Below are positions 15,149 to 22,432 of a stretch of DNA of 38,539 nt, in pieces; the first letter of the stretch is position 1; every line of letters starts with the position of its first letter. Position numbers and translations under genes: made by a program. Source of the DNA: Roseospira goensis (GTDB lineage: Bacteria; Pseudomonadota; Alphaproteobacteria; Rhodospirillales; Rhodospirillaceae); assembly GCF_014197795.1 (NCBI RefSeq), contig NZ_JACIGI010000034.1, forward strand, positions 1 through 38,539, written 5' to 3'. Below the pieces are notes generated by a model. It saw only the letters and a program-made list of their open reading frames with translations, was not told where the DNA came from and did no database searches.

Positions 15149-15760
15149 TCACGCGCTCTTGGGCGGCTTGATCGGCACCGGACTGCCGTCCAGGTGCAGC
15201 ACGGTCCAGGCCGGCGCGTCGGCGGTCGTCGGCGCCACGGGCACGAACCGCACCGGCAGAGCGTTGTCCACGGGCGGGCGCACCTTGCCGAATCCCATCC
15301 GGTACAGCAGCGCCCGGAACGTGCCCGAGTGCGCGATCAGCAGCGTGGGCACGCGCACCCGCAGGGCCTGCGCGGTGCGCCAGATGCGGTCCGCGAACAC
15401 CTCCCAGGTCTCGCCGCCGGGCGGGTCGTAGAACGTGCTCGGCCGCTCGGTCAGCGGCCGCCCCTCCAGGTCGCCCCAGTCGCGCTCGTTCAAGCCCGGC
15501 TCGACAAACGGGGTCAGGCCGGTCTGATCCAGGATCGGCAGCGCCGTCTGGTGGGTGCGGTACAAACCGGTCACGACCACGCTGGCCAGCGGCTCGTCGC
15601 GCAGCACCCGGGCCGCGGCGGCGGACTGTTCGGCGCCCCGCTCGGACAGCGGCGCATCCATCAGGCCCGCCACCAGGTCGCGCGCGTTCGTCGTGCTTTC
15701 GCCGTGACGCATGAAGAGAAAGGGACCCTCCAGCAGGCCCCGCATGCCGTGCGTGTTCAT
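15149..15760 (-). CDS. Histidine phosphatase family protein (phosphoglycerate-mutase-like)
   Basis: A 203-residue histidine phosphatase. The phosphohistidine motif is FMRHGES (His19), the acid/base region is LNERDWGDLEG (Glu92), and the second catalytic histidine is His144 in LIAHSGTFRALL. Such enzymes remove phosphate from small metabolites or sugars; the exact substrate cannot be told. The cobC/alpha-ribazole phosphatase and GpmB branches are alternatives, but no cobalamin gene is present. The ATG is six bp after the stop of the upstream reductase gene, so they form an operon. Confidence 0.85.
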   Translation of the reverse strand: MNTHGMRGLLEGPFLFMRHGESTTNARDLVAGLMDAPLSERGAEQSAAAARVLRDEPLASVVVTGLYRTHQTALPILDQTGLTPFVEPGLNERDWGDLEGRPLTERPSTFYDPPGGETWEVFADRIWRTAQALRVRVPTLLIAHSGTFRALLYRMGFGKVRPPVDNALPVRFVPVAPTTADAPAWTVLHLDGSPVPIKPPKSA

Positions 15761-15766
15761 CGTCGG

Positions 15767-16696
15767 TCAGTACCCCGCGGTGCGGTCCACCGCCTGGGCC
15801 GGGGCCTCGCCCCGTTCCAGACGGCGAATGATGTCGGCGATCTGGTCGCACGCCGGCTCGATCAGGGTGACCGCCGCGACGTGCGGCGTGACCCGGATCC
15901 GGGGGTGGGACCAGAACGGATGATCGGCGGGCAGCGGCTCCGGATCGAACACATCGAGTTGGGCGCCGCGCAGGTGGTCCTTGTCCAAGAGCGCGATCAG
16001 GTCCGCGTCCACCAGGTGGCCGCCGCGCGCGGCGTTGATGAGGCACGCCCCGCGCGGCAGCCGGCCCAGGGTGTCGCGGTTCAGGATGGCCCGGGTCTCG
16101 CGGGTGAGCGGCAGCAGGCAGACCAGGATGTCGGTCTCCGCCAGGAAGGCGTCCAGCCCGTCGCGGCCGTTGAAGCACGCCACCCCGTCGACGGTCTTCG
16201 GGCGACGGCTCCAGCCGCGCACGGCATAGCCCAGCGCCGTGAGCTGGCGGGCCACCGCCTGCCCCAGCACCCCCAGCCCCATCAGGCCAACCCGCGTGCG
16301 CCCGGCCGGCGCAACCGCCAGCCGGGTCCAGCGCCGGGCGGCCTGTTCAACCTCGTACTCGTCGAAGCGGCGATGGAAGCGCAGCACGCCATGGAGCACC
16401 CACTCCACCATCTGCGGCGCCATGCCGGCGTCGGCCAGCCGTATGACCGGCACATCGTCCGGGACGTCCGAGTCCGACAGAATCCCGTCGACGCCGGCGC
16501 CCAGGTTGAACACCGCCCGCAGGTTGGGCAGCGAGGGCAGCAGCCCGAGCGGCGGCCGCCAGACCATGGCATAGGTCACGGCCTCCGGCGGTCCGGTGTC
16601 CGGGTACACCCGCACCGGCATATCGGGCAGCCGCGCCGCCATGGCCCGTTCGTAGCCGGCGGCATCGTCGAAGGCACTACAGAACAAGAGGGTCAT
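15767..16696 (-). CDS. ghrA: D-2-hydroxyacid dehydrogenase, glyoxylate/hydroxypyruvate reductase A type
   Basis: A 309-residue NAD(P)-dependent reductase. The nucleotide loop is GLMGLGVLGQAVARQL (glycines at 140, 142, 145), and the catalytic triad of D-2-hydroxyacid dehydrogenases is visible: Arg224 (NAARGGHLVD), Glu253 (DVFDPEPLP) and His272 (TPHVAA). The WRPP and NLGAGVDGIL blocks favour the GhrA branch, which reduces glyoxylate and hydroxypyruvate. ATG 16696 begins MTLLFCSAFDD, the family's natural start; the frame runs 67 codons further upstream through a hexanucleotide repeat, which is rejected. It forms an operon with the downstream phosphatase. Confidence 0.88.
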   Translation of the reverse strand: MTLLFCSAFDDAAGYERAMAARLPDMPVRVYPDTGPPEAVTYAMVWRPPLGLLPSLPNLRAVFNLGAGVDGILSDSDVPDDVPVIRLADAGMAPQMVEWVLHGVLRFHRRFDEYEVEQAARRWTRLAVAPAGRTRVGLMGLGVLGQAVARQLTALGYAVRGWSRRPKTVDGVACFNGRDGLDAFLAETDILVCLLPLTRETRAILNRDTLGRLPRGACLINAARGGHLVDADLIALLDKDHLRGAQLDVFDPEPLPADHPFWSHPRIRVTPHVAAVTLIEPACDQIADIIRRLERGEAPAQAVDRTAGY

Positions 16697-16715
16697 GGGG
16701 ACGGCACCCGGTCTT

Positions 16716-16745
16716 GCGTATGCGTATGAGTATGCGTCTGCGTAT
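16716..16745. repeat. Hexanucleotide tandem repeat upstream of ghrA
   Basis: Five consecutive 6-bp units based on GCGTAT (units 3 and 4 each differ at one base). The array ends 20 bp from the ghrA start codon, within its presumed leader or promoter. No gene runs through it convincingly. Confidence 0.7.
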
Positions 16746-16927
16746 GCGAGGCGCGCGCCCCCACATCGCGCGGCGCGCCCTGACGTCCTTCTGCCACCAC
16801 CGGCCCCGGTATACAAGGCGCACGACCCGCCCGTTTGCCGAGAGGACCGGCTGACCTTAACAGACACCGCCCGCCAGCAGGCGTGCACACATCGCAACGG
16901 ACCCGCGACCGGATCGCGGAGCGCCCA

Positions 16928-18082
16928 TCAGCCGGCGACCAGAAGGTCGACGGGATGGCGGGACAGCGGCACGCTGCCGGTCTCGGTCACCAGCGCCGAC
17001 TGGCCCGGGCACATGGCGAGTCCGGCCGCGTCGTCGAACAGGATCATGTGCAGGAAGAACACCATGCCGGCCTCCAGCACCATCGGGTTGCCGGCGTAGA
17101 GCATGGGCCAGTCCATCCAGTTCGGCGCGAAGGTGGCCCCCATGGCGTAGCCGCAGGCGTTGAGACGACCGTCGCGGCGCCCGGCGGCGTCCACCACCCG
17201 GGCATGGGCGTCGAAGACGTCGCCGCAGGTGTTGCCCGGGCGCAGCGCCTCCAGGCAGGCCGCCATGGCCTCGGCCGTCACGTCGAACAGGAGGCGGTGA
17301 CCCTCCCGGGCGCGTCCCACCGGAATGGTCCGCATCATGGCCGCGTGGTAGTGGCGATAGACGCCGGCCCACTCCAGGGTCAGCTGGTCTTCGGGGTCCA
17401 GGCGGCGGCGGCCGCTGCGGTACCGGCACAGGAGGGCATCGGGGCCCGATCCGATGACGAACTCGTTCGCCGGGTCGTCGCCGCCGCCGCGATAGATGGC
17501 CCCGTGCATGGCGGCGAGAATGTCGCCCTCGAACGCGCCGGGGCGTGCCTCCGCCATCGCCGCGTCGAGGGCGTTGTCGGCCAGGGCCGCGGCCTGACGG
17601 ATGTGCTCGACCTCGGCCGGGCTCTTCACCACGCGCAGCCGCGATACCAGGTCGGAGGCGTCCTCCAGGGTCACCACCCCGTCCAAAGCCACCCCCAGGC
17701 GCTGGCCGACGGCGGCGGTCAGGCCGTAGGCGTGCCATTCGATCCCCAGCCGGCCCCCGGCGAGGCCGAACTCGGCCAGCAGGTCGCGCAGGGCCGCCTC
17801 GGGCGTGGCCCCGTCGGCATCGGTCCACAGCCGGATGTCGTCGATGACCGAGGTGCGCCGCGCCTGTCGCAGGTCGGGCGCCCGGGTCAGCAGCGCCATG
17901 CGGCCATCGGCGGTGAGGACCAGGCACTGGAAATACACGTAGCCGAAGGTGTCGAATCCGGTCAGGTAGTACAGGCTCTCCTGGCGGAACAGCAGCAAGC
18001 CGTCCAGCCCCCGCGCCCGTGCCGCGCGGCAGGCGGCCGCCCGCCGTGCCGTCAGTTCCGCCGCCTCAAAATGGATCGTCAT
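16928..18082 (-). CDS. M24-family (creatinase/aminopeptidase-fold) hydrolase without the metal ligands
   Basis: A 384-residue two-domain protein: an N-terminal creatinase-like domain (about 1-145) and a pita-bread catalytic domain (about 150-384). The metal ligands of true M24 peptidases (Asp, Asp, His, Glu, Glu) are not in place: the first region reads LEWAGVYRHYHAAMMRT (Glu237, His246), the HGxGH block is CGYAMG (310-315), the EPG glutamate is His345 and the last glutamate lies in MCPGQ. This pattern fits the metal-independent side of the fold, as in creatinase and ectoine hydrolase-like proteins, which cleave C-N bonds in small molecules. No ectoine or creatine genes are nearby, so the substrate is open. 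It is divergent from an EamA transporter that might handle a related compound. Confidence 0.82.
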   Translation of the reverse strand: MTIHFEAAELTARRAAACRAARARGLDGLLLFRQESLYYLTGFDTFGYVYFQCLVLTADGRMALLTRAPDLRQARRTSVIDDIRLWTDADGATPEAALRDLLAEFGLAGGRLGIEWHAYGLTAAVGQRLGVALDGVVTLEDASDLVSRLRVVKSPAEVEHIRQAAALADNALDAAMAEARPGAFEGDILAAMHGAIYRGGGDDPANEFVIGSGPDALLCRYRSGRRRLDPEDQLTLEWAGVYRHYHAAMMRTIPVGRAREGHRLLFDVTAEAMAACLEALRPGNTCGDVFDAHARVVDAAGRRDGRLNACGYAMGATFAPNWMDWPMLYAGNPMVLEAGMVFFLHMILFDDAAGLAMCPGQSALVTETGSVPLSRHPVDLLVAG

Positions 18083-18241
18083 CGCCGTCTCCGGTCACCC
18101 ACGCCGTTGCGCTCCCCCAACCCTGACGCGTGTACGCCGCCACGGCAAGCGATGCGGCGGTTTCGTTTCCCCGCCGGCGCCGTTCATGGTAAGGGCGAGA
18201 GGTGTCCGTCTTTCCCTCTCCCCCACACCGGACCCCGCGCT

Positions 18242-19129
18242 ATGCCCCTGCATCTCAAAGGTCTTTTGCTGTCGACCGCCGGCATGCTGGTGATCAGTCC
18301 GGACGGCATGCTGGTGAAGATGGTGCAGGACGCCGACGCCTTGCAGATCGTCTTCTGGCGCACCTTTCTGGCCGGCCTCACCCTGTTCGCGGTGCTGACG
18401 CTGCGGCGCGGACGCCGGGTGGTGGATCATGTGCGCGGCATGGGGCCGGTGGGGCTGCTGGCCGCGGTGATGATGGGACTGACCAACATCGCGTTCGTGA
18501 CCGCCATGACCATGACGACGGTCGCCAACACGCTGGTGGTGCTGGCGACGCTGCCGCTGTTCAGCGCGCTGATCGGGCTGGCGGTGATCGGCGAGCGGGT
18601 GCGCTCGCGCACCTGGGTGGCCATCGTCCTGTCGTTCGTGGGCGTGGTCATCATCATGTCGGGCTCGGCGGGCCTGGGCGGCGGCACGCTGGCCGGCGAC
18701 CTGGTGGCGCTGCTGATCCCGCTGTGCATGGGCTCGGCGCTGGTTCTGCTGCGCAAGGCGGGCGACCGGGACACGGTGCCGGTGGTCGCCCTCGGCGGCC
18801 TGTTCAGCGCGGCGGCGGTGCTGCCGTTCTGCGACCCGCTGGCGGTGACGGGCGCGGACATGCTGGTGATGATGACCATGGGCCTGGTGGTCACGCCGCT
18901 GGCGCTGTCGCTGTACACCAGCGGGGCGCGCTACATCCCGGCCGCGGAGGTCGCCCTGTTGGCGCTGATCGAGACCGTTCTGGGGCCGCTGTGGGCCTGG
19001 GTCGGGGTCGGCGAGGTGCCCGCCCCCCTTACCCTGGTCGGCGGGGCGCTGGTGGTCGGTGCCATCGCGGGCAACAGCGTCCTCGCGCTGATGCGGCGGC
19101 CGCCGCGCAACGGCGGCGGCACCGGCTGA
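18242..19129 (+). CDS. EamA/DMT-family transporter
   Basis: A 295-residue inner-membrane protein with ten predicted hydrophobic segments arranged as two EamA repeats (about residues 3-135 and 148-285). Typical features are an early FWRTFLAGL after the first helix pair, LPLFSALIGLAVIGERV ending the first repeat and EVALLALIETVLGPLWAWV in the second. DMT proteins export amino acids or other metabolites, or import nucleotides and sugars; the substrate is unknown. ATG 18242 starts just before the first helix; the frame stays open far upstream across another gene, which is a composition effect. It ends before a strong stem-loop. Confidence 0.88.
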   Translation: MPLHLKGLLLSTAGMLVISPDGMLVKMVQDADALQIVFWRTFLAGLTLFAVLTLRRGRRVVDHVRGMGPVGLLAAVMMGLTNIAFVTAMTMTTVANTLVVLATLPLFSALIGLAVIGERVRSRTWVAIVLSFVGVVIIMSGSAGLGGGTLAGDLVALLIPLCMGSALVLLRKAGDRDTVPVVALGGLFSAAAVLPFCDPLAVTGADMLVMMTMGLVVTPLALSLYTSGARYIPAAEVALLALIETVLGPLWAWVGVGEVPAPLTLVGGALVVGAIAGNSVLALMRRPPRNGGGTG

Positions 19130-19146
19130 AACAACGCGGAGACAAA

Positions 19147-19176
19147 CGGGGCCGGCTGGTTACCCAGCCGGCCCCG
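19147..19176. terminator. Strong stem-loop between convergent genes
   Basis: A perfect 13-bp stem (19147-19159 with 19164-19176) closes a TTAC loop, 18 bp after the EamA stop and 45 bp after the stop of the small exported protein reading the other way. No T tract follows, but the length and symmetry suit a bidirectional terminator. Confidence 0.65.
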
Positions 19177-19220
19177 CCCGGTCAGTCATGGCGAGAGGAA
19201 ATGCCGTGCGGGACTCTGCC

Positions 19221-19391
19221 CTAGTTCTTGGCCGCGTCGCCGGCCCAGGGCGCGGTGCTCTGGCCGGAGGTCTCGGCCTGGGCGGTGGTGATCGGCTTGG
19301 TGGTCTCGGCGGTCTTCCAGCCGCTGCAGGCCAGGGCAGCGGAGGAGGCGAACAGGGTGGCGGCAAAGGCCACGGTCGCGGTCTTCAGCAT
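19221..19391 (-). CDS. Small exported protein
   Basis: A 56-residue protein starting MLKTATVAFAATLFASSAALAC. The Lys, hydrophobic core and ALA-Cys junction form a good signal peptide; cleavage before Cys22 could be by signal peptidase I, or by the lipoprotein peptidase if a Leu at -2 is tolerated. The mature part is a short Thr/Ala/Gln-rich tail with a SGWKTAETTKPITTAQAE segment. I recall similar tiny exported proteins in alphaproteobacteria but know of no function. The ATG at 19391 has GGGAG eight bases upstream; the frame is open further but adds an Arg-rich run without a signal. A possible promoter lies at 19465-19494. Confidence 0.7.
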   Translation of the reverse strand: MLKTATVAFAATLFASSAALACSGWKTAETTKPITTAQAETSGQSTAPWAGDAAKN

Positions 19392-19464
19392 CGGCGGAGT
19401 CTCCCGTGATTGAGTGAACCTCGAAGGATGGGTCCTCGATCTTCCTCGCCGAGGTGTTACGCGG

Positions 19465-19494
19465 AGTATGCGATCGCGGACCACCCGGAAGCAA
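19465..19494 (-). promoter_or_regulatory. Weak candidate promoter for the small exported protein
   Basis: On the minus strand TTGCTT (19494-19489) and CATACT (19470-19465) are 18 bp apart. The expected transcript would have a leader of about 65 bases that includes a CCTCGGCGAGG palindrome (19447-19457). Confidence 0.3.
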
Positions 19495-19699
19495 CCCTGT
19501 TTGTTTCGTGGCCGTGCGCTCTTTGCGCAATTTTATTGCCCCTCTGTGGGGACCGCGCGCATCTCCGTCCGGTCGAAGGCCCCTTCGGACGACAACCGAA
19601 CGCTGGGGCGGGCGCACAGAAATGGCGGCGGCGCGCGCGGTGGCCTCGACGCGCCGGGGCGCATCGGTCACAATGGGCCGCACACCCGAGGCCGCCGCA

Positions 19700-20146
19700 A
19701 TGAGACCTTGGGCTTGGCAAAAAATCCCTGGATTTTCAATGGACTGGTCCCGTTTCGATCGCGAGCGGTTTCGCAAGATCATGGCCCTCGCCTTGCGCGC
19801 GGACGGCGCCGAGGCGTTGCGGGCCCTGGAGCGCGCGCGCGCGCACCTGGAGGATGCCGGCGGGTCCATCGACGACATCCTGGGCGGCTCGGCCTCGATC
19901 CGCACCCATGGCGCCCCCGAATCCCGCACCGAGCATGGCGTGCCCGTGGCCCGCACCGTCGGCTCGGAGCCGGCGCGGGCCGCCGATGCGCTCGACCAAG
20001 CCCTGTATGCCAGCCGAATCGTCGCCCAGCTGCGCACCGAGAACCGGCGGCTGAACGACCTGCTCGACCAAGCCTCCCGCTACATCGCGGAACTGGAAAG
20101 CGAGATCACGCGGGTGCGGAGACGAAGCCATGGCGATGCCGGGTGA
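19700..20146 (+). CDS. Coiled-coil protein of unknown function, first of a pair
   Basis: I do not recognise this 148-residue soluble protein. It opens with an aromatic segment (MRPWAWQKIPGFSMDW), then a basic/acidic helix (about 18-50) and, after a Gly/Ser/Thr-rich middle, a strong amphipathic helix (about 95-140: ALYASRIVAQLRTENRRL, LLDQASRYIAELES) likely to form a coiled coil. ATG 19700 has GAGG nine bases upstream; ATG 19739 (MDWSRFDRERF) is an alternative start. It overlaps the next gene by 17 bases with that gene's ribosome-binding site inside its 3' end, so the two are translationally coupled and may form a complex. Confidence 0.65.
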   Translation: MRPWAWQKIPGFSMDWSRFDRERFRKIMALALRADGAEALRALERARAHLEDAGGSIDDILGGSASIRTHGAPESRTEHGVPVARTVGSEPARAADALDQALYASRIVAQLRTENRRLNDLLDQASRYIAELESEITRVRRRSHGDAG

Positions 20147-20999
20147 GGCCGCGCTCGGGCCGGCGGCGGAGGCGATCGCCGTCCTGACCCAGGCCCTGGA
20201 TCGCGCGCTCGGCGACGGCGCGGCACCGCCGCCGCTCGGCGACCCCCGCGAGCCGGAGGTCATCCGCGCCTGGGCCGAGATGACGGACGGCGTGGACGCG
20301 GAGGGACTGGAGGAGGCCCTGGCGGCCGCCATCCAGGCCCTGGCCGCCCTGCCCGGGGGTACGACCCGGCTGGCCGACGCGGGCCTGATGCCCGACATGC
20401 CTGTGCAGGCGTCGCTGATTGCCGGCTACGTGCGCATGTTCCGGCGTATCAAGGCCATCACCGCCGCCGGCGGCCTGGACGACGCCACCCTGATGGCCGA
20501 GACCCGCCGCGACATCCGGGCGCTGAACCGGCGCATGGCCGAGGCCCTCGACACCATCCGCACGCAGCGCCGCACCATCGCCCGCATGAACACCGCGCTG
20601 ATCGAGCGCGAGCGCCGGCAGGCCCAGACCACCCTGGCCCTGGAGCAGGCCCGCGACGACGTGACGGCGGCACGCGCCGCCCTGGCCCGGTTGGAGGCGG
20701 AGCGCGACGACGCCGCCCGCACCGCCGAAGCCGTGCGCGCCGAGCGCGACGAGCTGCGCCGCGACCTGAACCGGACCCGGGCGTCGGTCGAGGACCTGAA
20801 GGCCAAGTACCTGGAGAAGTTCGCGCTCGCCCTGCACGACCTCAACCGGGCGCGTGAGACGCTGTACAACGACCCGCGCTCCAGTCTGCCGGCCATGAAG
20901 GCGTCGGTGGCGCAGGGCTACTATATGATCCTGGAGGACATGGGCGCCGGAGCGGAGGCCCGCAAGCTGATGGCCTCGATCAGCGAAGAGGCGCTGTAG
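20130..20999 (+). CDS. Coiled-coil protein of unknown function, second of a pair
   Basis: A 289-residue protein with a helical N-terminal part (1-120), a long continuous coiled coil (about 125-235, rich in Arg, Glu, Ala with heptad-like spacing) and a compact C-terminal region (about 240-289: KYLEKFALALHDLNRARETL, ASVAQGYYMILEDMGAGAEA) that looks conserved in style and may be the functional head. No signal peptide or membrane helix. ATG 20130 has GGAG eight bases upstream, within the previous gene. The pair converges on prs but shows no obvious link to it. A structural or scaffold role is a guess only. Confidence 0.7.
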   Translation: MAMPGEAALGPAAEAIAVLTQALDRALGDGAAPPPLGDPREPEVIRAWAEMTDGVDAEGLEEALAAAIQALAALPGGTTRLADAGLMPDMPVQASLIAGYVRMFRRIKAITAAGGLDDATLMAETRRDIRALNRRMAEALDTIRTQRRTIARMNTALIERERRQAQTTLALEQARDDVTAARAALARLEAERDDAARTAEAVRAERDELRRDLNRTRASVEDLKAKYLEKFALALHDLNRARETLYNDPRSSLPAMKASVAQGYYMILEDMGAGAEARKLMASISEEAL

Positions 21000-21012
21000 C
21001 GAGGCGCGCTGC

Positions 21013-21066
21013 GGGGGACCGGCGGGGGGGGACCGGCGGGCGCATGGCAGGGGCGCGGCCCGCCGG
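21013..21066. terminator. G-rich repeat and hairpin between convergent genes
   Basis: Two 14-bp units GGGGGACCGGCGGG (21013-21026, 21027-21040) lie end to end, and the second unit's CCGGCGGG (21033-21040) pairs with CCCGCCGG (21059-21066). The G runs could also form a quadruplex. Its position, between the coiled-coil gene stop and the prs stop, suggests a bidirectional termination or mRNA-end structure, but there is no T tract. Confidence 0.4.
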
Positions 21067-21081
21067 CCGATCCGGACTCGC

Positions 21082-22014
21082 TCAGTCGAACAGGCTGGAG
21101 ACCGAGCGCTCGTCGCTGATGCGCTGGATCGCCTCCGCCATCAACGGCGCGATCGTGAGCTGACGGACGTTCTTGGCCAGCCGCATGGCTTCGGTGGCCT
21201 GGATGCTGTCGGTGATCACCAGGCTGTCGAGCGGCGAGGAGGTCACGCGCGCCACCGCGCCACCCGACAGGACGCCGTGGCTAACGTAGGCACTGACGGC
21301 GGTGGCACCGGCTTCCTTGAGGGCCACGGCGGCGTTGCACAGGGTGCCGGCGGAATCCACGATGTCGTCGACCAGGATGCACAGGCGGCCGTTGACGTCA
21401 CCGATGATGTTCATGACCTCCGACACGCCGGCGCGCTCGCGCCGCTTGTCGATGATCGCCAGATCGGCCTCGATGCGGCTGGCTAGGCCGCGCGCGCGCA
21501 CCACGCCGCCAACGTCGGGCGAGACGATGATCGGACGCTCGCCCGGGTAGCGTTCCTGGATGTCCTTGGAGAACACGGGCGCGCAGAACAGGTTGTCCAG
21601 GGGAATGTCGAAGAAGCCCTGGATCTGGCCCGAATGCAGGTCCAGCGTCACAACCCGGTTGGCGCCGGCCACGTCGATGACGTTGGCGACCAGCTTGGAG
21701 GTGATGGGCGTGCGCGGCGAGGTCTTGCGATCCTGACGGGCGTACCCGAAGTACGGGATCACCGCCGTGATGCGCCGGGCGGAGCTGCGCCGCAGGGCAT
21801 CCAGGGTGACCAGCAGTTCCATCAGGTTGTCGTTGGCGGGGTAGGACGTGGGCTGAATGACGAAACAGTCTTCGCCACGCACGTTCTCGTGAATCTCGAC
21901 GAACACTTCCATGTCCGAGAAGCGGCGGACGGAGGCGTCGGTCAGTTCGATGTTCAGGTAGGCGGCGATGGCTTCGGCAAGCGGACGGTTGCCGTTGCAG
22001 GCCACGAGTTTCAT
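21082..22014 (-). CDS. prs: Ribose-phosphate pyrophosphokinase (PRPP synthetase)
   Basis: Prs makes 5-phosphoribosyl 1-pyrophosphate from ribose 5-phosphate and ATP, feeding nucleotide, histidine and tryptophan synthesis. The 310-residue class I enzyme shows [10 protein letters not shown] (about 88-97), the catalytic [14 protein letters not shown] (His128), the flexible loop with Lys190-Arg (DKRRERAG) and the PRPP loop [12 protein letters not shown] (about 214-225). It is encoded last in a leftward gene run but has its own sigma70-like promoter about 335 bp upstream, with a repeat-filled leader between. A clear Shine-Dalgarno is not obvious (GGGGA about 15 bases before ATG 22014), which leaves room for leader control of translation. 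Confidence 0.96.
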   Translation of the reverse strand: MKLVACNGNRPLAEAIAAYLNIELTDASVRRFSDMEVFVEIHENVRGEDCFVIQPTSYPANDNLMELLVTLDALRRSSARRITAVIPYFGYARQDRKTSPRTPITSKLVANVIDVAGANRVVTLDLHSGQIQGFFDIPLDNLFCAPVFSKDIQERYPGERPIIVSPDVGGVVRARGLASRIEADLAIIDKRRERAGVSEVMNIIGDVNGRLCILVDDIVDSAGTLCNAAVALKEAGATAVSAYVSHGVLSGGAVARVTSSPLDSLVITDSIQATEAMRLAKNVRQLTIAPLMAEAIQRISDERSVSSLFD

Positions 22015-22028
22015 AGGCCAAGGTCCCC

Positions 22029-22084
22029 GGAGGCGATGGGAAGGAGGCGATGGGAAGGAGGCGATGGGAAGGAGGCGATGGGCA
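22029..22084. repeat. 14-bp tandem repeat, four units, in the prs leader
   Basis: Four head-to-tail copies of GGAGGCGATGGGAA (the last ends CA) begin 15 bp from the prs start codon. On the prs mRNA strand the unit is pyrimidine-rich (TTCCCATCGCCTCC). Confidence 0.9.
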
Positions 22085-22134
22085 GGGTGGGCCGAAGGTC
22101 AACAGGCCCCGGCCCGGCGGCCCTCGGCCGCGCG

Positions 22135-22226
22135 CCCCATGCGGACCACCCCATGCGGACCGCTCCGTGGGCAGCGCCCCATAGGCGGCGCCCCTGGGGT
22201 GGCGATCCGGGCTGTGGCGATCCGGG
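22135..22226. repeat. Two further duplicated units in the prs leader
   Basis: CCCCATGCGGACC plus one base occurs twice in tandem (22135-22148, 22149-22162), and GTGGCGATCCGGG occurs twice two bases apart (22199-22211, 22214-22226). Confidence 0.85.
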
Positions 22227-22250
22227 GGCAGCGTCCCGGCGACCGGCGAT

Positions 22251-22295
22251 CCCTCGTCAGATAGCCCCTCGTCAGATAGCCCCTCGTCAGATAGC
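22251..22295. repeat. 15-bp perfect tandem repeat, three units, in the prs leader
   Basis: Three perfect copies of CCCTCGTCAGATAGC in tandem. The perfect identity suggests recent expansion. The unit would read as Tyr-Leu-Thr-Arg-Gly repeats in one minus-strand frame, but no gene is supported there. Confidence 0.9.
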
Positions 22296-22348
22296 GATGA
22301 CGCGCGGCCATGACAGAGACGACACCCCCCCGCCAGCGCGCGCGGCGG

Positions 22349-22377
22349 ACTATAGCAACGGCACCCCGGGCCGACAA
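22349..22377 (-). promoter_or_regulatory. Sigma70-like promoter for prs
   Basis: On the minus strand TTGTCG (22377-22372) and TATAGT (22354-22349) are separated by exactly 17 bp, four and five matches to consensus. The start near 22341 gives a leader of roughly 325 bases before the prs ATG, containing all four repeat families. The gap 22015-22432 has no supported gene. Confidence 0.6.
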
Positions 22378-22432
22378 TACGGCTTTCATGGACCTGTCAT
22401 GCCAGGGACGCGGGGCGCGCGCTCCCATTGCG

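Noticed and set aside
16835-19129. 764-codon open frame running through to the EamA transporter
   Set aside because: Only the last 295 codons match a protein family; the earlier part is antisense to the M24 gene and open only because stop codons are rare at this GC content.
22029-22295. Repeat-rich stretch as a CRISPR array
   Set aside because: Units are 13-15 bp, adjacent without unique spacers, of four different sequences, and no cas gene is present.
22099-22428. Minus-strand 109-codon frame with Tyr-Leu-Thr-Arg-Gly repeats
   Set aside because: Repeat-driven translation that overlaps the prs promoter and leader; no family or credible start signal.
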